Shown here one piece after another: positions 28,093 to 40,498 of a stretch of DNA of 64,000 nucleotides. The stretch's first letter is position 1; every line of letters starts with the position of its first letter. The stretch is from Spirabiliibacterium falconis (GTDB taxonomy: Bacteria; Pseudomonadota; Gammaproteobacteria; Enterobacterales; Pasteurellaceae), in assembly GCF_014885015.1 (NCBI RefSeq), contig NZ_JABMIJ010000009.1, forward strand, positions 1 to 64,000. The letters are read 5' to 3'. The notes beneath the pieces were generated by a model that saw only the letters and a list, made by a program, of their open reading frames with translations, did no database searches and was not told where the DNA came from. The position numbers and the translations under genes are program-made.

Positions 28093-29451
28093 ATGTTATT
28101 TGCAAATAATGTTGTGATCGCAATTATTGTGCTGTTGGCATTGAGCCTCCTGCGCATTAATGTGGTGATTGCACTAATCATTTCCGCCCTTGTTGCAGGG
28201 ATTATGGGCGGTATGGACATCGCAACGACGGTAAATACCTTCACTGACGGGCTTGGTGGCGGTGCTGCCGTTGCAATGAACTACGCTATCTTGGGTGCAT
28301 TTGCCGTAGCGATTTCTAAATCAGGCTTAACCGATTTATTAGCGGTGAAAGTCATCAAAAAGCTCGGGCAACAACCTAGCCAAACCGCACTTTTTTGGTT
28401 TAAATATTTTATTATCGTTTTATTATTGCTCTTTGCCGTTTCTTCACAAAATCTCTTGCCTGTGCATATTGCTTTCATTCCTATCGTGGTGCCACCGCTG
28501 CTCGATATTATGAATCGCTTAAAATTAGACCGCCGTGCAGTTGCCTGTTCGCTTACGTTTGGTTTAACGGCAACCTATATGATTTTACCCGTTGGATTCG
28601 GTAAAATCTTTATCGACAACATCATCGTAACTAAAATCAATGAAGCGGGTGTTGAGTTCGGTCTGCAAACCTCTGCTGCACAAGTGAGTAGTGCGATGTT
28701 AGTTCCCGTTACGGGCATGATTTTAGGCTTGCTCTTTGCGATTTTTATTAGCTATCGCAAACCACGCAACTATGAAACAAACACCCCAGAACCAACCAGT
28801 GCGGAAATTGAGGAACGCGTAGCGCATGTTCAATCTTATCATGTTGTGATCAGCCTGATTGCCATTTTCATTACCTTTGCACTACAACTTTATACCGACT
28901 CCATTATCATCGGTGGCTTGGCAGGTTTGTGTATTTTTGCACTTGGTGGCATTTTCAAATTAAAAGAAAGTAATGATGTCTTCCAACAAGGTTTACGCCT
29001 TATGGCGATGATTGGCTTTGTGATGATTGCAGCCTCAGGTTTTGCCAGCGTTATTAAAGCAACAGATGGGGTTTCCGCATTAGTACAAACTTTCAGTGAA
29101 ACCATTGGTAGTGATAATAAAGGTTGGGCTGCCTTATTGATGCTATTAATCGGGCTATTTATTACGATGGGCATCGGTTCATCATTCTCAACCGTGCCAA
29201 TCATTGCTACTATTTACATCCCAATTTGTATGACACTTGGTTTCTCGCCTCTGGCGACTGTCGCTATTGTCGGCGTTTCTGCTGCATTGGGCGATGCTGG
29301 CTCTCCAGCCTCCGACTCAACACTTGGACCAACATCAGGTCTTAATGCTGACGGCAAGCACGATCATATTTGGGATACCGTTGTACCAACCTTCATCCAC
29401 TTCAACATTCCGTTAGTGCTTTTCGGTTGGATTGCAGCAATGGTACTCTAA
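28093..29451 (+). CDS. NhaC-like Na+/H+ antiporter family protein
   Basis: A 452-aa protein with about eleven to twelve helices. LSLLRINVVIALIISALVAG, TDGLGGGAAVAMNYAILGAF and the end motif GDAGSPASDSTLGPTSGLN are typical of the family found beside rnt in Haemophilus. Relatives are annotated as Na+/H+ antiporters, but some have been linked to amino acid transport, so the substrate is open. It ends 14 bp before a strong inverted uptake-signal terminator. Confidence 0.85.
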   Translation: MLFANNVVIAIIVLLALSLLRINVVIALIISALVAGIMGGMDIATTVNTFTDGLGGGAAVAMNYAILGAFAVAISKSGLTDLLAVKVIKKLGQQPSQTALFWFKYFIIVLLLLFAVSSQNLLPVHIAFIPIVVPPLLDIMNRLKLDRRAVACSLTFGLTATYMILPVGFGKIFIDNIIVTKINEAGVEFGLQTSAAQVSSAMLVPVTGMILGLLFAIFISYRKPRNYETNTPEPTSAEIEERVAHVQSYHVVISLIAIFITFALQLYTDSIIIGGLAGLCIFALGGIFKLKESNDVFQQGLRLMAMIGFVMIAASGFASVIKATDGVSALVQTFSETIGSDNKGWAALLMLLIGLFITMGIGSSFSTVPIIATIYIPICMTLGFSPLATVAIVGVSAALGDAGSPASDSTLGPTSGLNADGKHDHIWDTVVPTFIHFNIPLVLFGWIAAMVL

Positions 29452-29464
29452 TCTTCAACACATG

Positions 29465-29487
29465 AAAGTGCGGTCAGACCGCACTTT
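29465..29487. terminator. Inverted uptake-signal terminator
   Basis: AAAGTGCGGTC (29465-29475) and GACCGCACTTT (29477-29487) form a perfect palindrome around one base, followed by T residues. It separates the antiporter gene from the convergent DUF262-HNH gene and can act in both directions. Confidence 0.65.
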
Positions 29488-29488
29488 T

Positions 29489-30655
29489 TTATCGATTCCC
29501 CTTCGCTCGATTATGCGATTGACACAGCATTTCGCAGTTTTCTAAAGTGGTTGCACCGCCCTTGCTCCATGCGCTCACGTGATCGGCTTCCATCTCATTG
29601 AGTTTGTAAATCCGATTTTTATTGGCGTTGTCGCCAACGGCACACAGTGGACAATTGGATTTTTCATCCGCTTGGGCTTTTTCGGTTTGGGTTTTATAGG
29701 CTTTGCGTTTAGTCGCCTCATCAAAAATGCGAATGTCTAGCAGTGTTTTGTCTTCCTCGCCGCCCAATACATATTCAAAAATGCCACGGCGATTTTTCAC
29801 ATAGGGGTCATCATAAAGTGCGGTGATGCGTGCGTCTAGTTCCGCTGGGTTGTAAGGCTTGCCCTTGTAGGTTTCATACAATCGCCCCCACTCCAAGCCG
29901 CACATCTCTCTTTTCACATCGATAAATACCGCACTTGCCCAATCGATTACCGTATTAAAATAGGTTTGCAATTCATGGATATTATCGTCGTGGCGGTGTC
30001 GGCTCATATAATCGCCCACATTGCCGCCGCTCACCCAGTCAAGTGCGGTGTGCAAAAAGTCTTGACGGATAGCACTGCCTTTCACATACGCCGACCACTT
30101 TTGGATATTGGCGTTTTGGCTGTTGCTAAACGCCGCCTTCGCCAGCGTGACAAATTGCCCTGAATACACCGCATTCAACAGCTCCTGCTCATTGAGCGGC
30201 ACGCCTGCAATATTGATGGTTTTAAACCACGCCTTAATTTCGCTCTCCTCGCCCTCGCAGATATAAATCAGCAATTTGGTTTGCTTGATTTTTTCCCGCT
30301 TTTCAGACGGCATACTACTAAAATATTGCGGTATACCGTCGTTATTCATAATGGCAAACTTATCGGTTACAAACCGCCCGATGCTGGTGATGCGTTGCTG
30401 TCCGTCTAGCACTTCCAGTTGCCCGTCCTCCTTGCGTTTGTTGAAATAAATCACGCCCAGCGGATAGCCTGCCAAAATCGACTCAATCACTGCCACATCT
30501 TTTTTGCCATCGGCATAAATATAGTTGCGCTGATATTCCGGCTGAATAGTGAGCTTACCCGCCAGCCCAAACAAGCCCTTGCCCTCCAGCTCGTTGTAGA
30601 CAAAGCCCTCGCAAATTTGCGCAATGGTGATGTCGGTATTCAAGGTGGCTTTCAT
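29489..30655 (-). CDS. DUF262 and HNH endonuclease protein, restriction partner of the methyltransferase
   Basis: A 388-aa protein. Residues 1-220 are a DUF262 (ParB-like) domain: [10 protein letters not shown] near residue 36 and [16 protein letters not shown] near 80, containing the DGQQR motif seen in GmrS-type NTPases. The C-terminus is an HNH nuclease: a CPLC pair, then [12 protein letters not shown] and [15 protein letters not shown], giving the His-Asn-His set and two zinc-binding cysteine pairs. It overlaps the methyltransferase stop by the ATGA type (4 bp). I infer it is the nuclease of this module, cutting DNA that lacks, or possibly bears, the modification; target and mode are unknown. 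Confidence 0.85.
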   Translation of the reverse strand: MKATLNTDITIAQICEGFVYNELEGKGLFGLAGKLTIQPEYQRNYIYADGKKDVAVIESILAGYPLGVIYFNKRKEDGQLEVLDGQQRITSIGRFVTDKFAIMNNDGIPQYFSSMPSEKREKIKQTKLLIYICEGEESEIKAWFKTINIAGVPLNEQELLNAVYSGQFVTLAKAAFSNSQNANIQKWSAYVKGSAIRQDFLHTALDWVSGGNVGDYMSRHRHDDNIHELQTYFNTVIDWASAVFIDVKREMCGLEWGRLYETYKGKPYNPAELDARITALYDDPYVKNRRGIFEYVLGGEEDKTLLDIRIFDEATKRKAYKTQTEKAQADEKSNCPLCAVGDNANKNRIYKLNEMEADHVSAWSKGGATTLENCEMLCQSHNRAKGNR

Positions 30656-31755
30656 GATGCGTATCCTTGCGAAAGTGCGGTTTTAGAACGGTTATGTTTG
30701 ATGAGAATACGGGCGTAAACTTCTTTATTATTCATTGTAAACCGTTTCCCATAATTGGGATTGTCTTCAATGTAGCGGTCAATGCCCAAAATCTCAAACT
30801 GCTCAGGATTGTATTTATCCAAAAAGCTGATCGGCACGCCCATTACGCCCTCGAAATCCGACGGAATCGCATTGGTGAGCGGTACTTCAATGGCGTCGTA
30901 ATTATCATAGGGCTGGTAGGCATTGGGATTTTTGGCGATTTGCTTGTTAAAGCGGCGATTGTCCGCCATCGTCATCAATTGCAAGGGCTGATGACGGCGA
31001 CCATGTTCGATATTGGTGAACCAAACACAATTTCTAAATTTCACTAATCCTGTTTGTTCATCAAAAACACCGTCCGCATAATTTTTTTGAACTGGCGTGC
31101 TAAAAAAAGCATTTCCAGATTGAAAGCCATTACCTAACCACATTTCATTATTTTTAATGAGCGGAAAAACCTCTTTATAGGTAATCGCATTCATATTGCC
31201 GATAATCGCAAACTGCTTCGTCTGCGGTACAGCCAAAATCCATGCCAAAAACTCACGAAACAGCGAAAATGGCGGATTGGTGATGATGATGTCCGCCTCA
31301 TCGCGCAGTGCACAAATTTCAGGGCTGCGAAAATCGCCATCGCCCTCCAGATAACGCCATTCAAGGTCGTCAATATCGATTTTGTGGTCGTGGTTAACGT
31401 CTCGCTCAAGGGTGAAAATTTTGCCGTGAGAAAAGGTTTTTTCTTCATCAAACTGCGCATCTTCACTTTCAAACAAGGTCGGCTGATACGGCAATTCAAC
31501 AGGCTTGCTTTTCGCCGCAAAGCTGGTGCTAATCAGCTTTTTCAAGCCGAAACGCTCAAAATTTTGCGCAAAATATTTGGTGAAATGGCTCCATTCAGGA
31601 TCATCACAAGGCAATAGAATCGTTTGATTGCGGAACACATCGGGATTGAAATCAAGATAGGCTTGCATCTCTTTTTCAATGTCGTGATATTGCGTATAAA
31701 ATTCGTCGTTTTTCGCCGATTTGGCTTTGGATAGGCTAGAATTTTTGACCGTCAT
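30652..31755 (-). CDS. EcoRI-type adenine-specific DNA methyltransferase
   Basis: A 367-aa N6-adenine methyltransferase. The catalytic motif [19 protein letters not shown] is at about residue 155-175; [18 protein letters not shown] near the N-terminus and the [18 protein letters not shown] segment match the EcoRI methylase family. In the classical system the partner is EcoRI endonuclease; here it is a DUF262-HNH protein, translationally coupled. GGGGGTG lies about 5 nt before ATG 31755. Upstream is a start codon followed by 13 pentanucleotide repeats whose frame decides whether a leader peptide ends on this ATG, so expression is probably phase variable. Confidence 0.88.
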   Translation of the reverse strand: MTVKNSSLSKAKSAKNDEFYTQYHDIEKEMQAYLDFNPDVFRNQTILLPCDDPEWSHFTKYFAQNFERFGLKKLISTSFAAKSKPVELPYQPTLFESEDAQFDEEKTFSHGKIFTLERDVNHDHKIDIDDLEWRYLEGDGDFRSPEICALRDEADIIITNPPFSLFREFLAWILAVPQTKQFAIIGNMNAITYKEVFPLIKNNEMWLGNGFQSGNAFFSTPVQKNYADGVFDEQTGLVKFRNCVWFTNIEHGRRHQPLQLMTMADNRRFNKQIAKNPNAYQPYDNYDAIEVPLTNAIPSDFEGVMGVPISFLDKYNPEQFEILGIDRYIEDNPNYGKRFTMNNKEVYARILIKHNRSKTALSQGYAS

Positions 31756-31794
31756 CTCACACCCCCAACCACGTTGGAAGTGCTTGACAGCAGG

Positions 31795-31887
31795 TTAGAA
31801 GTTAGGCAAGGTTGCGTTGCGTTGCGTTGCGTTGCGTTGCGTTGCGTTGCGTTGCGTTGCGTTGCGTTGCGTTGCGTTCATCAGCAT
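31795..31887 (-). CDS. Phase-variable leader peptide through the repeat tract
   Basis: On the minus strand AAAGGAAACCCT precedes ATG 31887, followed by CTG ATG AAC and the repeats read as Ala-Thr-Gln-Arg-Asn cycles. With the present 13 repeat units the frame ends at TAA (31797-31795) after 30 codons, 39 nt before the methyltransferase ATG. I calculate that 12 units would stop sooner (CTT GCC TAA), while 14 (or 11 or 17) would read on and stop at a TGA overlapping the methyltransferase start (ATGA). The ribosome binding site spacing supports translation. The alternative is that the same region is promoter and 5' leader. Inference from sequence; expression unproven. Confidence 0.4.
   Translation of the reverse strand: MLMNATQRNATQRNATQRNATQRNATLPNF
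31811..31878 (+). repeat. Pentanucleotide repeat (GTTGC)13
   Basis: Thirteen perfect GTTGC units plus GTT, 68 bp in all; on the coding strand of the methyltransferase this reads GCAAC. Long perfect repeats of four to five bases are the classic substrate for slipped-strand switching in Haemophilus, where they drive phase-variable methyltransferases and surface genes. The period is not a multiple of three, so every change of one unit alters the reading frame. Confidence 0.97.
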
Positions 31888-31911
31888 AGGGTTTCCTTTA
31901 TGGCGTGTCAA
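31883..31911 (-). promoter_or_regulatory. Promoter-like element upstream of the repeat tract
   Basis: On the minus strand a perfect -35 TTGACA (31911-31906), a 17-nt spacer and TATGCT (31888-31883) form a plausible sigma-70 promoter. Its -10 overlaps ATG 31887 of the leader peptide. If it is used, the transcript would begin at or just inside the repeats and the second ATG (31881) would be almost leaderless. If not, the AAAGGAA in the spacer is a ribosome binding site. Both readings place the repeats at the very start of the operon. Confidence 0.5.
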
Positions 31912-32005
31912 CAATTGATTTTAAATGATTTCAACCGCACTTTTAGCTATATAGGCGTTTTGCATATTATAATGCGATCACGATGATTAAACCATAGCCC
32001 AGAGT

Positions 32006-34026
<2,021 letters not shown>

Positions 34027-34046
34027 AGTGCGGTCAAGGGAATTTT

Positions 34047-36281
34047 ATGGATAACACAATCAATTATGAGGGCGTTGAACAAATGCCGCTTGGCACGTTT
34101 ACTGAACGTGCATATTTAAATTATTCCATGTATGTGATTATGGATCGTGCCCTGCCATTTATCGGCGACGGCTTAAAGCCCGTGCAGCGGCGGATTATTT
34201 ATGCCATGTCTGAACTGGGATTAAACGCTAGCGCAAAATACAAAAAATCAGCTCGCACCGTGGGAGACGTACTCGGGAAGTTTCACCCGCACGGCGACAG
34301 TGCCTGCTATGAAGCGATGGTGTTAATGGCACAACCTTTCTCCTATCGCTACCCGTTAATCGACGGGCAAGGAAACTGGGGCGCAGCAGATGACCCGAAA
34401 TCGTTCGCAGCGATGCGTTATACCGAGTCGCGTTTGTCGAAAATTTCTGAAATTTTGCTCTCAGAACTGGGGCAAGGCACGGTGGATTACCAGCCAAATT
34501 TCGATGGCACACTCGAAGAGCCTGAATATCTGCCCGCCCGCTTACCACATATTTTGCTCAACGGCACTACAGGGATTGCGGTGGGCATGGCAACGGATAT
34601 TCCACCGCATAACATCAATGAAATTGCCGATGCAACAGTGCATTTGCTTGACAATCCTACTGCGGATCTAACCGCACTTTTAAATTTTGTGCAAGGGCCA
34701 GATTTCCCAACGGAGGCGGAGATCATCACGCCAAAAGCTGACATTGCAAAAATATACAGCACGGGACGTGGCTCGGTAAAAATGCGTGCAGTATGGCAAA
34801 AAGAGGACGGTGAAATCATTGTCACGGCTCTGCCACATCAAGTATCAGGCGCAAAAGTCATGGAACAAATTGCAAGTCAAATGCGTAACAAAAAATTGCC
34901 GATGGTGGATGACTTACGCGATGAATCGGATCACGAAAACCCGACACGCATTGTGATTGTGCCACGCTCCAATCGTGTGGATGTGGAGGCACTAATGGCA
35001 CATTTGTTCGCCACGACCGATCTGGAAAAAAGCTATCGCATCAATATGAATATGATAGGTCTCGATCGCAAACCTGCGGTGAAAAATCTCCTCGACATTT
35101 TAACCGAATGGCTTACTTTCCGCCGTACAACGGTAACACGTCGTTTGCAATATCGCCTTGATAAGGTGCTGGCACGGTTGCATATTTTAGACGGTTTAAT
35201 GATCGCATTTTTGAACATTGATGAAGTGATCGACATTATCCGCAATGAAGACGAACCTCGCACAGTGTTAATGGCTCGCTTTAACCTGACCCAAATTCAA
35301 GCTGACGCAATTTTAGATCTCAAATTGCGCCACTTAGCCAAATTAGAAGAGGTCAAAATTCAAGGCGAGCAGAACGATCTCAATGCTGAACGTGATAGCC
35401 TAGAGCAACTACTCAACTCGCCACGCAAACTCAACAGCTTGATTAAAAAAGAAATTCAACAAGATGCGAAAACTTACGCCAGCCCACGCCGTTCACCATT
35501 AGTGGAACGCGCTGAGGCCAAAGCCATTGCGGAAAATGAGATGCTGCCAGCAGAAGCCGTTACCGTCGTACTCTCGAAAATGGGCTGGGTACGCTGCGCC
35601 AAAGGCCATGATATTGATGCGCAAAATTTAAGCTATAAAAGTGGTGATAGCTACCTTCAGCATGCTTGCGGCAAAAGCAATCAGCCTGCGGTATTTATCG
35701 ACAGCACAGGGCGCAGTTATGCCATAGAGCCGCTTTCATTGCCATCCGCCCGCTCACAAGGCGAGCCACTTACAGGTAAACTCACGCTCCCAGCGGGTGC
35801 TAATGTCGAACATGTATTGATGGACAACGACGAGCAGCGTTATCTTATGGCATCTGATGCTGGTTATGGTTTTATTTGTACTTTCAGTGACTTAGTTGCA
35901 CGCAATAAAGCAGGCAAAGCACTTATTAATTTACCTGAAAACGCTCAGCCACTGCCACCTCAGGCCATTGAAGGGGAAGACAAACTGCTCGTTGCCATCA
36001 CCAACATCGGCAAAATGCTGATCTTCCCAGTCCAAGAGCTGCCAATGCTTTCCAAAGGCAAGGGGAACAAAATCATTGGCATTCCCGCCAACAAGGCTAA
36101 AGCACGCGAAGAGTTACTGAGCCAAATTTTGATCATCTCACCAAGCAACAGCTTGGCAATCAAATCAGGAAGACGCAAAGTCATATTAAAGCCCGAAGAT
36201 TTAGCCAAATTCTACGGCGAACGCGGTCGCCGAGGTGGGCAACTGCGCGGCATTGCCAATGCCGAGATTGAGGTGATTTAA
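34047..36281 (+). CDS. parC: DNA topoisomerase IV subunit A
   Basis: ParC is the DNA breakage-reunion subunit. The N-terminal domain has [19 protein letters not shown] and the quinolone-resistance region with [12 protein letters not shown]: Ser85 and Glu89 correspond to E. coli Ser80 and Glu84 and are wild type. The catalytic tyrosine is Tyr125 in [11 protein letters not shown]. The C-terminal beta-pinwheel follows after residue ~500. Length 744 aa is typical. An uptake signal, AAAGTGCGGTCA, forms part of the parE-parC spacer. Confidence 0.97.
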   Translation: MDNTINYEGVEQMPLGTFTERAYLNYSMYVIMDRALPFIGDGLKPVQRRIIYAMSELGLNASAKYKKSARTVGDVLGKFHPHGDSACYEAMVLMAQPFSYRYPLIDGQGNWGAADDPKSFAAMRYTESRLSKISEILLSELGQGTVDYQPNFDGTLEEPEYLPARLPHILLNGTTGIAVGMATDIPPHNINEIADATVHLLDNPTADLTALLNFVQGPDFPTEAEIITPKADIAKIYSTGRGSVKMRAVWQKEDGEIIVTALPHQVSGAKVMEQIASQMRNKKLPMVDDLRDESDHENPTRIVIVPRSNRVDVEALMAHLFATTDLEKSYRINMNMIGLDRKPAVKNLLDILTEWLTFRRTTVTRRLQYRLDKVLARLHILDGLMIAFLNIDEVIDIIRNEDEPRTVLMARFNLTQIQADAILDLKLRHLAKLEEVKIQGEQNDLNAERDSLEQLLNSPRKLNSLIKKEIQQDAKTYASPRRSPLVERAEAKAIAENEMLPAEAVTVVLSKMGWVRCAKGHDIDAQNLSYKSGDSYLQHACGKSNQPAVFIDSTGRSYAIEPLSLPSARSQGEPLTGKLTLPAGANVEHVLMDNDEQRYLMASDAGYGFICTFSDLVARNKAGKALINLPENAQPLPPQAIEGEDKLLVAITNIGKMLIFPVQELPMLSKGKGNKIIGIPANKAKAREELLSQILIISPSNSLAIKSGRRKVILKPEDLAKFYGERGRRGGQLRGIANAEIEVI

Positions 36282-36314
36282 TCTAGAAAAATGACGTTTT
36301 AGGGTTTTAAAAAT

Positions 36315-36347
36315 AAAAAGTGCGGTTAATTTCTTAACCGCACTTTT
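36315..36347. terminator. Inverted uptake-signal terminator between parC and valS
   Basis: AAAAGTGCGGTTAA (36316-36329) and TTAACCGCACTTTT (36334-36347) form a 14-bp stem with a short loop, followed by a T-rich tail. It separates convergent parC and valS and should work in both directions. Confidence 0.75.
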
Positions 36348-36352
36348 ATTTT

Positions 36353-39208
36353 TTACAACACTTTAATGCGTTCGCATTGGGCGTTGAGTTTGGCGAGCCC
36401 CTCTTGGTAGTCAGCCATTTTCGCGCGCTCTTTTTCAATCACTTGCGCAGGAGCTTTAGCGACAAAGCCTTCATTAGCCAGTTTTTTCTCAATACGCTCA
36501 ATTTCTTGCTGATATTTCGCCATCTCTTTGTTCAAACGAGCAAGCTCTGCGTCTTTGTCGATAAAACCTGCCATTGGCACCAGCACTTCCACATTGCCGA
36601 CCAATTTAGCAACTGACAACGGTGCTTCTACGTCAGCAGCCAGTACCTCAATGCGTTCGAGCTTTGCCATGATTTGTAGCAAAGTGCGGTTTTGCTCGAG
36701 GGCTTGCTGCTCTTGCGGGTTGAGATTACGCAGCAACAATTCCAATGGCTTACTTGGTGGAATATTTTTCTCTGCACGAATATTACGCACGCTGATGATC
36801 ACGTGTTTGAGCCATTCAATCTCGCTCACAGCGTCAGCGTCTTCTCGTGCGGCATCAAATGCTGGGAACGGTTGTAGCATAATGGTATCGGCGGTGATGT
36901 TGACCGCACTTTTCACCCGTTGCCAAATCTCTTCGGTGATAAATGGAATAATCGGGTGCGCCAAACGTAGTAGGCTTTCCAGCACGGTGAGCAAGGTGTG
37001 ACGAGTGCCACGCTGCTCCGCCTCACTGCCGTTTTGCAGTACAGGTTTGGTCAACTCCAAATACCAGTCACAGAATTGATTCCATGTAAATTCATAAAGC
37101 ACGTTCGCCGCCAAATCAAAACGGAATTGATCCAGTGCTTGGCGGAAGGTTTGCACTGTGCGGTTGAATTCCGCCAAGATCCAGCGATCAGAAACGGACA
37201 ATTTCAATTCGCCACCGTTGAAACCACAGTCTTTACCTTCGGCGTTCATCAAGACAAAACGGCTGGCATTCCATAATTTATTACAGAAGTTGCGATAGCC
37301 CTCTAAGCGGCTCATATCCCAGTTAATATCCCGTCCAGTAGACGCTAGTGCCGCCAACGTGAAGCGCAATGCATCAGTGCCGTGTGCGGCAATGCCGTCT
37401 GGGAAGGCTTTCAGTGTCGCTTTGCCAATTTTTTCCGCTAACTGTGGCTGCATCATATTGGAGGTGCGTTTCGCCATCAAGGAATCCAAATCAATGCCGT
37501 CGATCATATCCAATGGATCGAGCACGTTGCCTTTCGATTTAGACATTTTCTGCCCATTTTCATCACGAATTAAGCCTGTGACATACACTTTTTTGAACGG
37601 CACTTGTGGCTTGCCATTTTTATCTTTAATAAAGTGCATGGTGAACATAATCATGCGTGCCACCCAGAAGAAAATGATGTCAAAGCCTGTAATTAACACA
37701 CTGGTTGGGTGGAACATTTCTAGCTCTCGGGTTTGCTCAGGCCAGCCAAGGGTAGAGAACGTCCACAACCCCGATGAGAACCAGGTATCAAGCACATCGT
37801 CATCTTGGTGCAACGCAATATCAGCACTGAGATTGTATTTCGACCGCACTTCCTTTTCACTGCGCTCAACATAAACGTTGCCGTCGGCGTCGTACCACGC
37901 AGGAATGCGGTGCCCCCACCATAATTGGCGAGAAATACACCAGTCTTGAATATCACGCATCCACGAGAAATAGAGATTTTCATACTGTTTTGGCACGAAT
38001 TCAATCTCGCCCTCTTCCACGGCACGAATCGCTTCTTTCGCCAATGGCGCAACACTCACATACCATTGATCAGTCAACATTGGCTCAATTGGCACACCAC
38101 CACGATCGCCATAAGGCACTTTCAAATCGTGAGGCTGAATTTTGTCTAACAAGCCCAGTTGCTCAAATTCCTGCACAATTAATTTGCGTGCAGCGAAACG
38201 CTCTAGGCCTTGATACTGCGCTGGAATAATCGCGTCATAGTCACAGATTTCACGCCCTTTGCCGTCAAATACCTCAGCTTTATCGCGAATGTCGGCGTTA
38301 AGTGTCAGCACATTTACCATCGGTAAATTATGGCGTTTGCCCACATCGTAGTCGTTGAAATCATGGGCTGGCGTGATTTTCACTACCCCAGTTCCAAATT
38401 CACGATCGACATAGTCATCGGCGACAATCGGGATTTCACGGTTCACCAGCGGCAACATCACCGTTTTGCCGATCAAATTTTGATAACGCTCATCTTCAGG
38501 ATGAACGGCAACGGCGGTATCGCCCAGCATGGTTTCAGGGCGTGTGGTGGCAACCACTAAGTAATCCAGACCTTCAGCGGTTTTAGCACCATTAGCGAGG
38601 GGATAGCGGAAATGCCATAAGCTGCCTTTCGCTTCTTTGTTTTCCACTTCCAGATCGGAAATGGCAGTATGCAGTTTCGGATCCCAGTTTACAAGGCGTT
38701 TACCGCGATAGATTAACCCCTCATCATACAACCGTACAAAAACTTCCTTCACTGCATTCGATAAGCCCTCGTCCATGGTAAAACGCTCACGCTCCCAATC
38801 CACCGAGTTACCAATGCGGCGCATTTGTTGGTAAATCGTATTACCTGACTGAGCCTTCCAATCCCAAATGCGATCGATAAAGGTTTCACGGATGAAATCG
38901 TGGCGGGTTTTACCCTCTTCAGCCGCAATTTTGCGCTCCACCACCATTTGGGTAGCGATGCCCGCGTGGTCTGAGCCCACTTGCCATAGCGTATTATCAC
39001 CTTGCATGCGATGATAGCGAATCAAGGTATCCATCAACGTTTGTTGAAACGCATGCCCCATATGCAAGCTGCCCGTCACATTTGGCGGCGGAATGGCAAT
39101 GCTATAATTAGGGCGAGCTGCATCATAAGATGGCTTGAAATAGCCTTGCGACTCCCAATGTTGATAAAGTCGCTGTTCAATATTTTTTGGATTATAGGTG
39201 GTTTCCAT
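36353..39208 (-). CDS. valS: Valyl-tRNA synthetase
   Basis: ValS charges tRNA-Val. It is a class I synthetase: the HIGH-like motif is [15 protein letters not shown] near residue 40, and KMSKS is in [16 protein letters not shown]. The editing domain and the C-terminal coiled coil ([20 protein letters not shown]) are present. At 951 aa it equals the E. coli protein in length. It lies 9 bp downstream of holC, the same pairing as in enterobacteria. Confidence 0.98.
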   Translation of the reverse strand: METTYNPKNIEQRLYQHWESQGYFKPSYDAARPNYSIAIPPPNVTGSLHMGHAFQQTLMDTLIRYHRMQGDNTLWQVGSDHAGIATQMVVERKIAAEEGKTRHDFIRETFIDRIWDWKAQSGNTIYQQMRRIGNSVDWERERFTMDEGLSNAVKEVFVRLYDEGLIYRGKRLVNWDPKLHTAISDLEVENKEAKGSLWHFRYPLANGAKTAEGLDYLVVATTRPETMLGDTAVAVHPEDERYQNLIGKTVMLPLVNREIPIVADDYVDREFGTGVVKITPAHDFNDYDVGKRHNLPMVNVLTLNADIRDKAEVFDGKGREICDYDAIIPAQYQGLERFAARKLIVQEFEQLGLLDKIQPHDLKVPYGDRGGVPIEPMLTDQWYVSVAPLAKEAIRAVEEGEIEFVPKQYENLYFSWMRDIQDWCISRQLWWGHRIPAWYDADGNVYVERSEKEVRSKYNLSADIALHQDDDVLDTWFSSGLWTFSTLGWPEQTRELEMFHPTSVLITGFDIIFFWVARMIMFTMHFIKDKNGKPQVPFKKVYVTGLIRDENGQKMSKSKGNVLDPLDMIDGIDLDSLMAKRTSNMMQPQLAEKIGKATLKAFPDGIAAHGTDALRFTLAALASTGRDINWDMSRLEGYRNFCNKLWNASRFVLMNAEGKDCGFNGGELKLSVSDRWILAEFNRTVQTFRQALDQFRFDLAANVLYEFTWNQFCDWYLELTKPVLQNGSEAEQRGTRHTLLTVLESLLRLAHPIIPFITEEIWQRVKSAVNITADTIMLQPFPAFDAAREDADAVSEIEWLKHVIISVRNIRAEKNIPPSKPLELLLRNLNPQEQQALEQNRTLLQIMAKLERIEVLAADVEAPLSVAKLVGNVEVLVPMAGFIDKDAELARLNKEMAKYQQEIERIEKKLANEGFVAKAPAQVIEKERAKMADYQEGLAKLNAQCERIKVL

Positions 39209-39217
39209 AGTATTTTC

Positions 39218-39673
39218 TTATTCGTTTTCGTTGTTCGGTGTTTGTGTCGTTAAGGTAAAACCTAACTGACGGTATTGCTTATAGCGTTCACGCGCTTGGG
39301 CTTTTTGTTCATCACTGGCGGGCACAAAATCATAAATCACATTAAAATGTGCAGCAAAATCAGGCACTGTTGGTTGCAACATAATCAGTACATCGCGTCG
39401 CTGACTATTACGCTTCCCTACCCACGAAAGCTCAATTGGTGTGGCATAAGTCGTGATTTCACCCGACAAATTATGCGGCACGAACGCATCGGCATCACGT
39501 GCCCATAAGGCATCATCAAGTTTTAACGCTTGTGTTTGATTTTCACAAGCCACCAACACACGTTTGCCCTCACGCCATGCTTGTGCGCATAAGTCACAGG
39601 CGAGCATTTCTGCTTGGGTTAATGCTTGCCCATCATCATTTGGGAGAATGTAAAACTGTGCTTGTTTTGCCAT
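39218..39673 (-). CDS. holC: DNA polymerase III subunit chi
   Basis: HolC is the chi subunit of the clamp loader complex that contacts single-strand binding protein. The 151-aa protein has QFYILPNDDG at the start, then MLACDLCAQAWREGKRVLVAC and DDALWARDADAFVPHNL, which are family landmarks. I start at ATG 39673 (MAKQAQFYIL); the open frame extends 45 codons upstream into intergenic sequence. Pairing with valS supports the call. Confidence 0.93.
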   Translation of the reverse strand: MAKQAQFYILPNDDGQALTQAEMLACDLCAQAWREGKRVLVACENQTQALKLDDALWARDADAFVPHNLSGEITTYATPIELSWVGKRNSQRRDVLIMLQPTVPDFAAHFNVIYDFVPASDEQKAQARERYKQYRQLGFTLTTQTPNNENE

Positions 39674-39872
39674 AACATCATTCACTGGATCAAAAGTGCG
39701 GTATGCCCTTTTTGCGTAATCTGTTATTTTACCGAAAAAGCACCAAAACATAAAGCAAAAGCCATGACTGAAACCAGTAAAATACCACTTGTTGAGAATA
39801 GTTCTCAAAAAAACATAGACTTTCTACCGCACTTTGATACTATATGCCAATGAGTTATCTCAAGGAGCGTAT

Positions 39873-40478
39873 ATGCAAGCCTGTTATCCGATTACTAAAA
39901 TCATCTCTCAGCCAATCACCTCTAAATTGACCACTCAGGAAAATCGGTTACGTAACGATATTATGCAATGCTTACTGAATAACCAGCAACCGCACTTTAC
40001 ACCGCATCAGCATGCTATCCTCGAGCAATTAATTGCCAAAAATGTGGTGGCGGTGCGTGAAAAACAGCTCAGTGCGGTTTATCCGATCTCAGCCACGCCG
40101 ACCAATAAACGGGTATTTTTAGCCGACGGGCGGGCAGCGTGGGCAATGTGTGCGATTGATGCACTCGGTTTTCATTATGCGTTTAATCAACCCATTCGCA
40201 TAGAAAGTCACTGTGAGCATTGCCACGATAAAATTGTGCTAACCCTTGATAAAGGCAAAGTACATGTAGAGCAAGGCGGCAATGATATTTATGTGTTGCA
40301 CACCAATTTAGATAAATACGCCAATTGGTCGTGTAGTTGTTGCAATATTATGCATTTTTTCAATTGCCAGCACAGTTTAAATCAGTGGCTCGCTCACAAT
40401 CAAAACCTCACGCAAGAAACGTTTGCCATTGATCTTGAAACCGCCAACAAAATCGCGTGGCTGCTGTTTTCACACTAA
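39873..40478 (+). CDS. Orphan alkylmercury lyase (MerB)-like protein
   Basis: From ATG 39873, preceded by AAGGAG, the protein is 201 aa. It aligns by eye with MerB over the catalytic domain: AAWAMCAIDALGF (Cys93, Asp96) for the MerB segment with Cys96 and Asp99; IESHCEHCHDKIVLTL for its SSHC region; and WSCSCCNIMHFF (Cys154, 156, 157) for the MerB segment with Cys159. A helical N-terminal part could be the winged helix. MerB breaks carbon-mercury bonds, but no merA, merT or merR is nearby, so the real substrate may differ. It is convergent with an HxlR regulator gene. Confidence 0.78.
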   Translation: MQACYPITKIISQPITSKLTTQENRLRNDIMQCLLNNQQPHFTPHQHAILEQLIAKNVVAVREKQLSAVYPISATPTNKRVFLADGRAAWAMCAIDALGFHYAFNQPIRIESHCEHCHDKIVLTLDKGKVHVEQGGNDIYVLHTNLDKYANWSCSCCNIMHFFNCQHSLNQWLAHNQNLTQETFAIDLETANKIAWLLFSH

Positions 40479-40498
40479 ACCATTAACGTGCGGTCAAG

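Noticed and set aside
31774-31986. Plus-strand frame of 70 codons through the GTTGC repeats
   Set aside because: It starts at TTG without a ribosome binding site and is mostly repeat-encoded; the minus-strand leader has a start and ribosome site in the right place.
34047-36281. Quinolone-resistance substitutions in ParC
   Set aside because: Ser85 and Glu89, equivalent to E. coli Ser80 and Glu84, are wild type.
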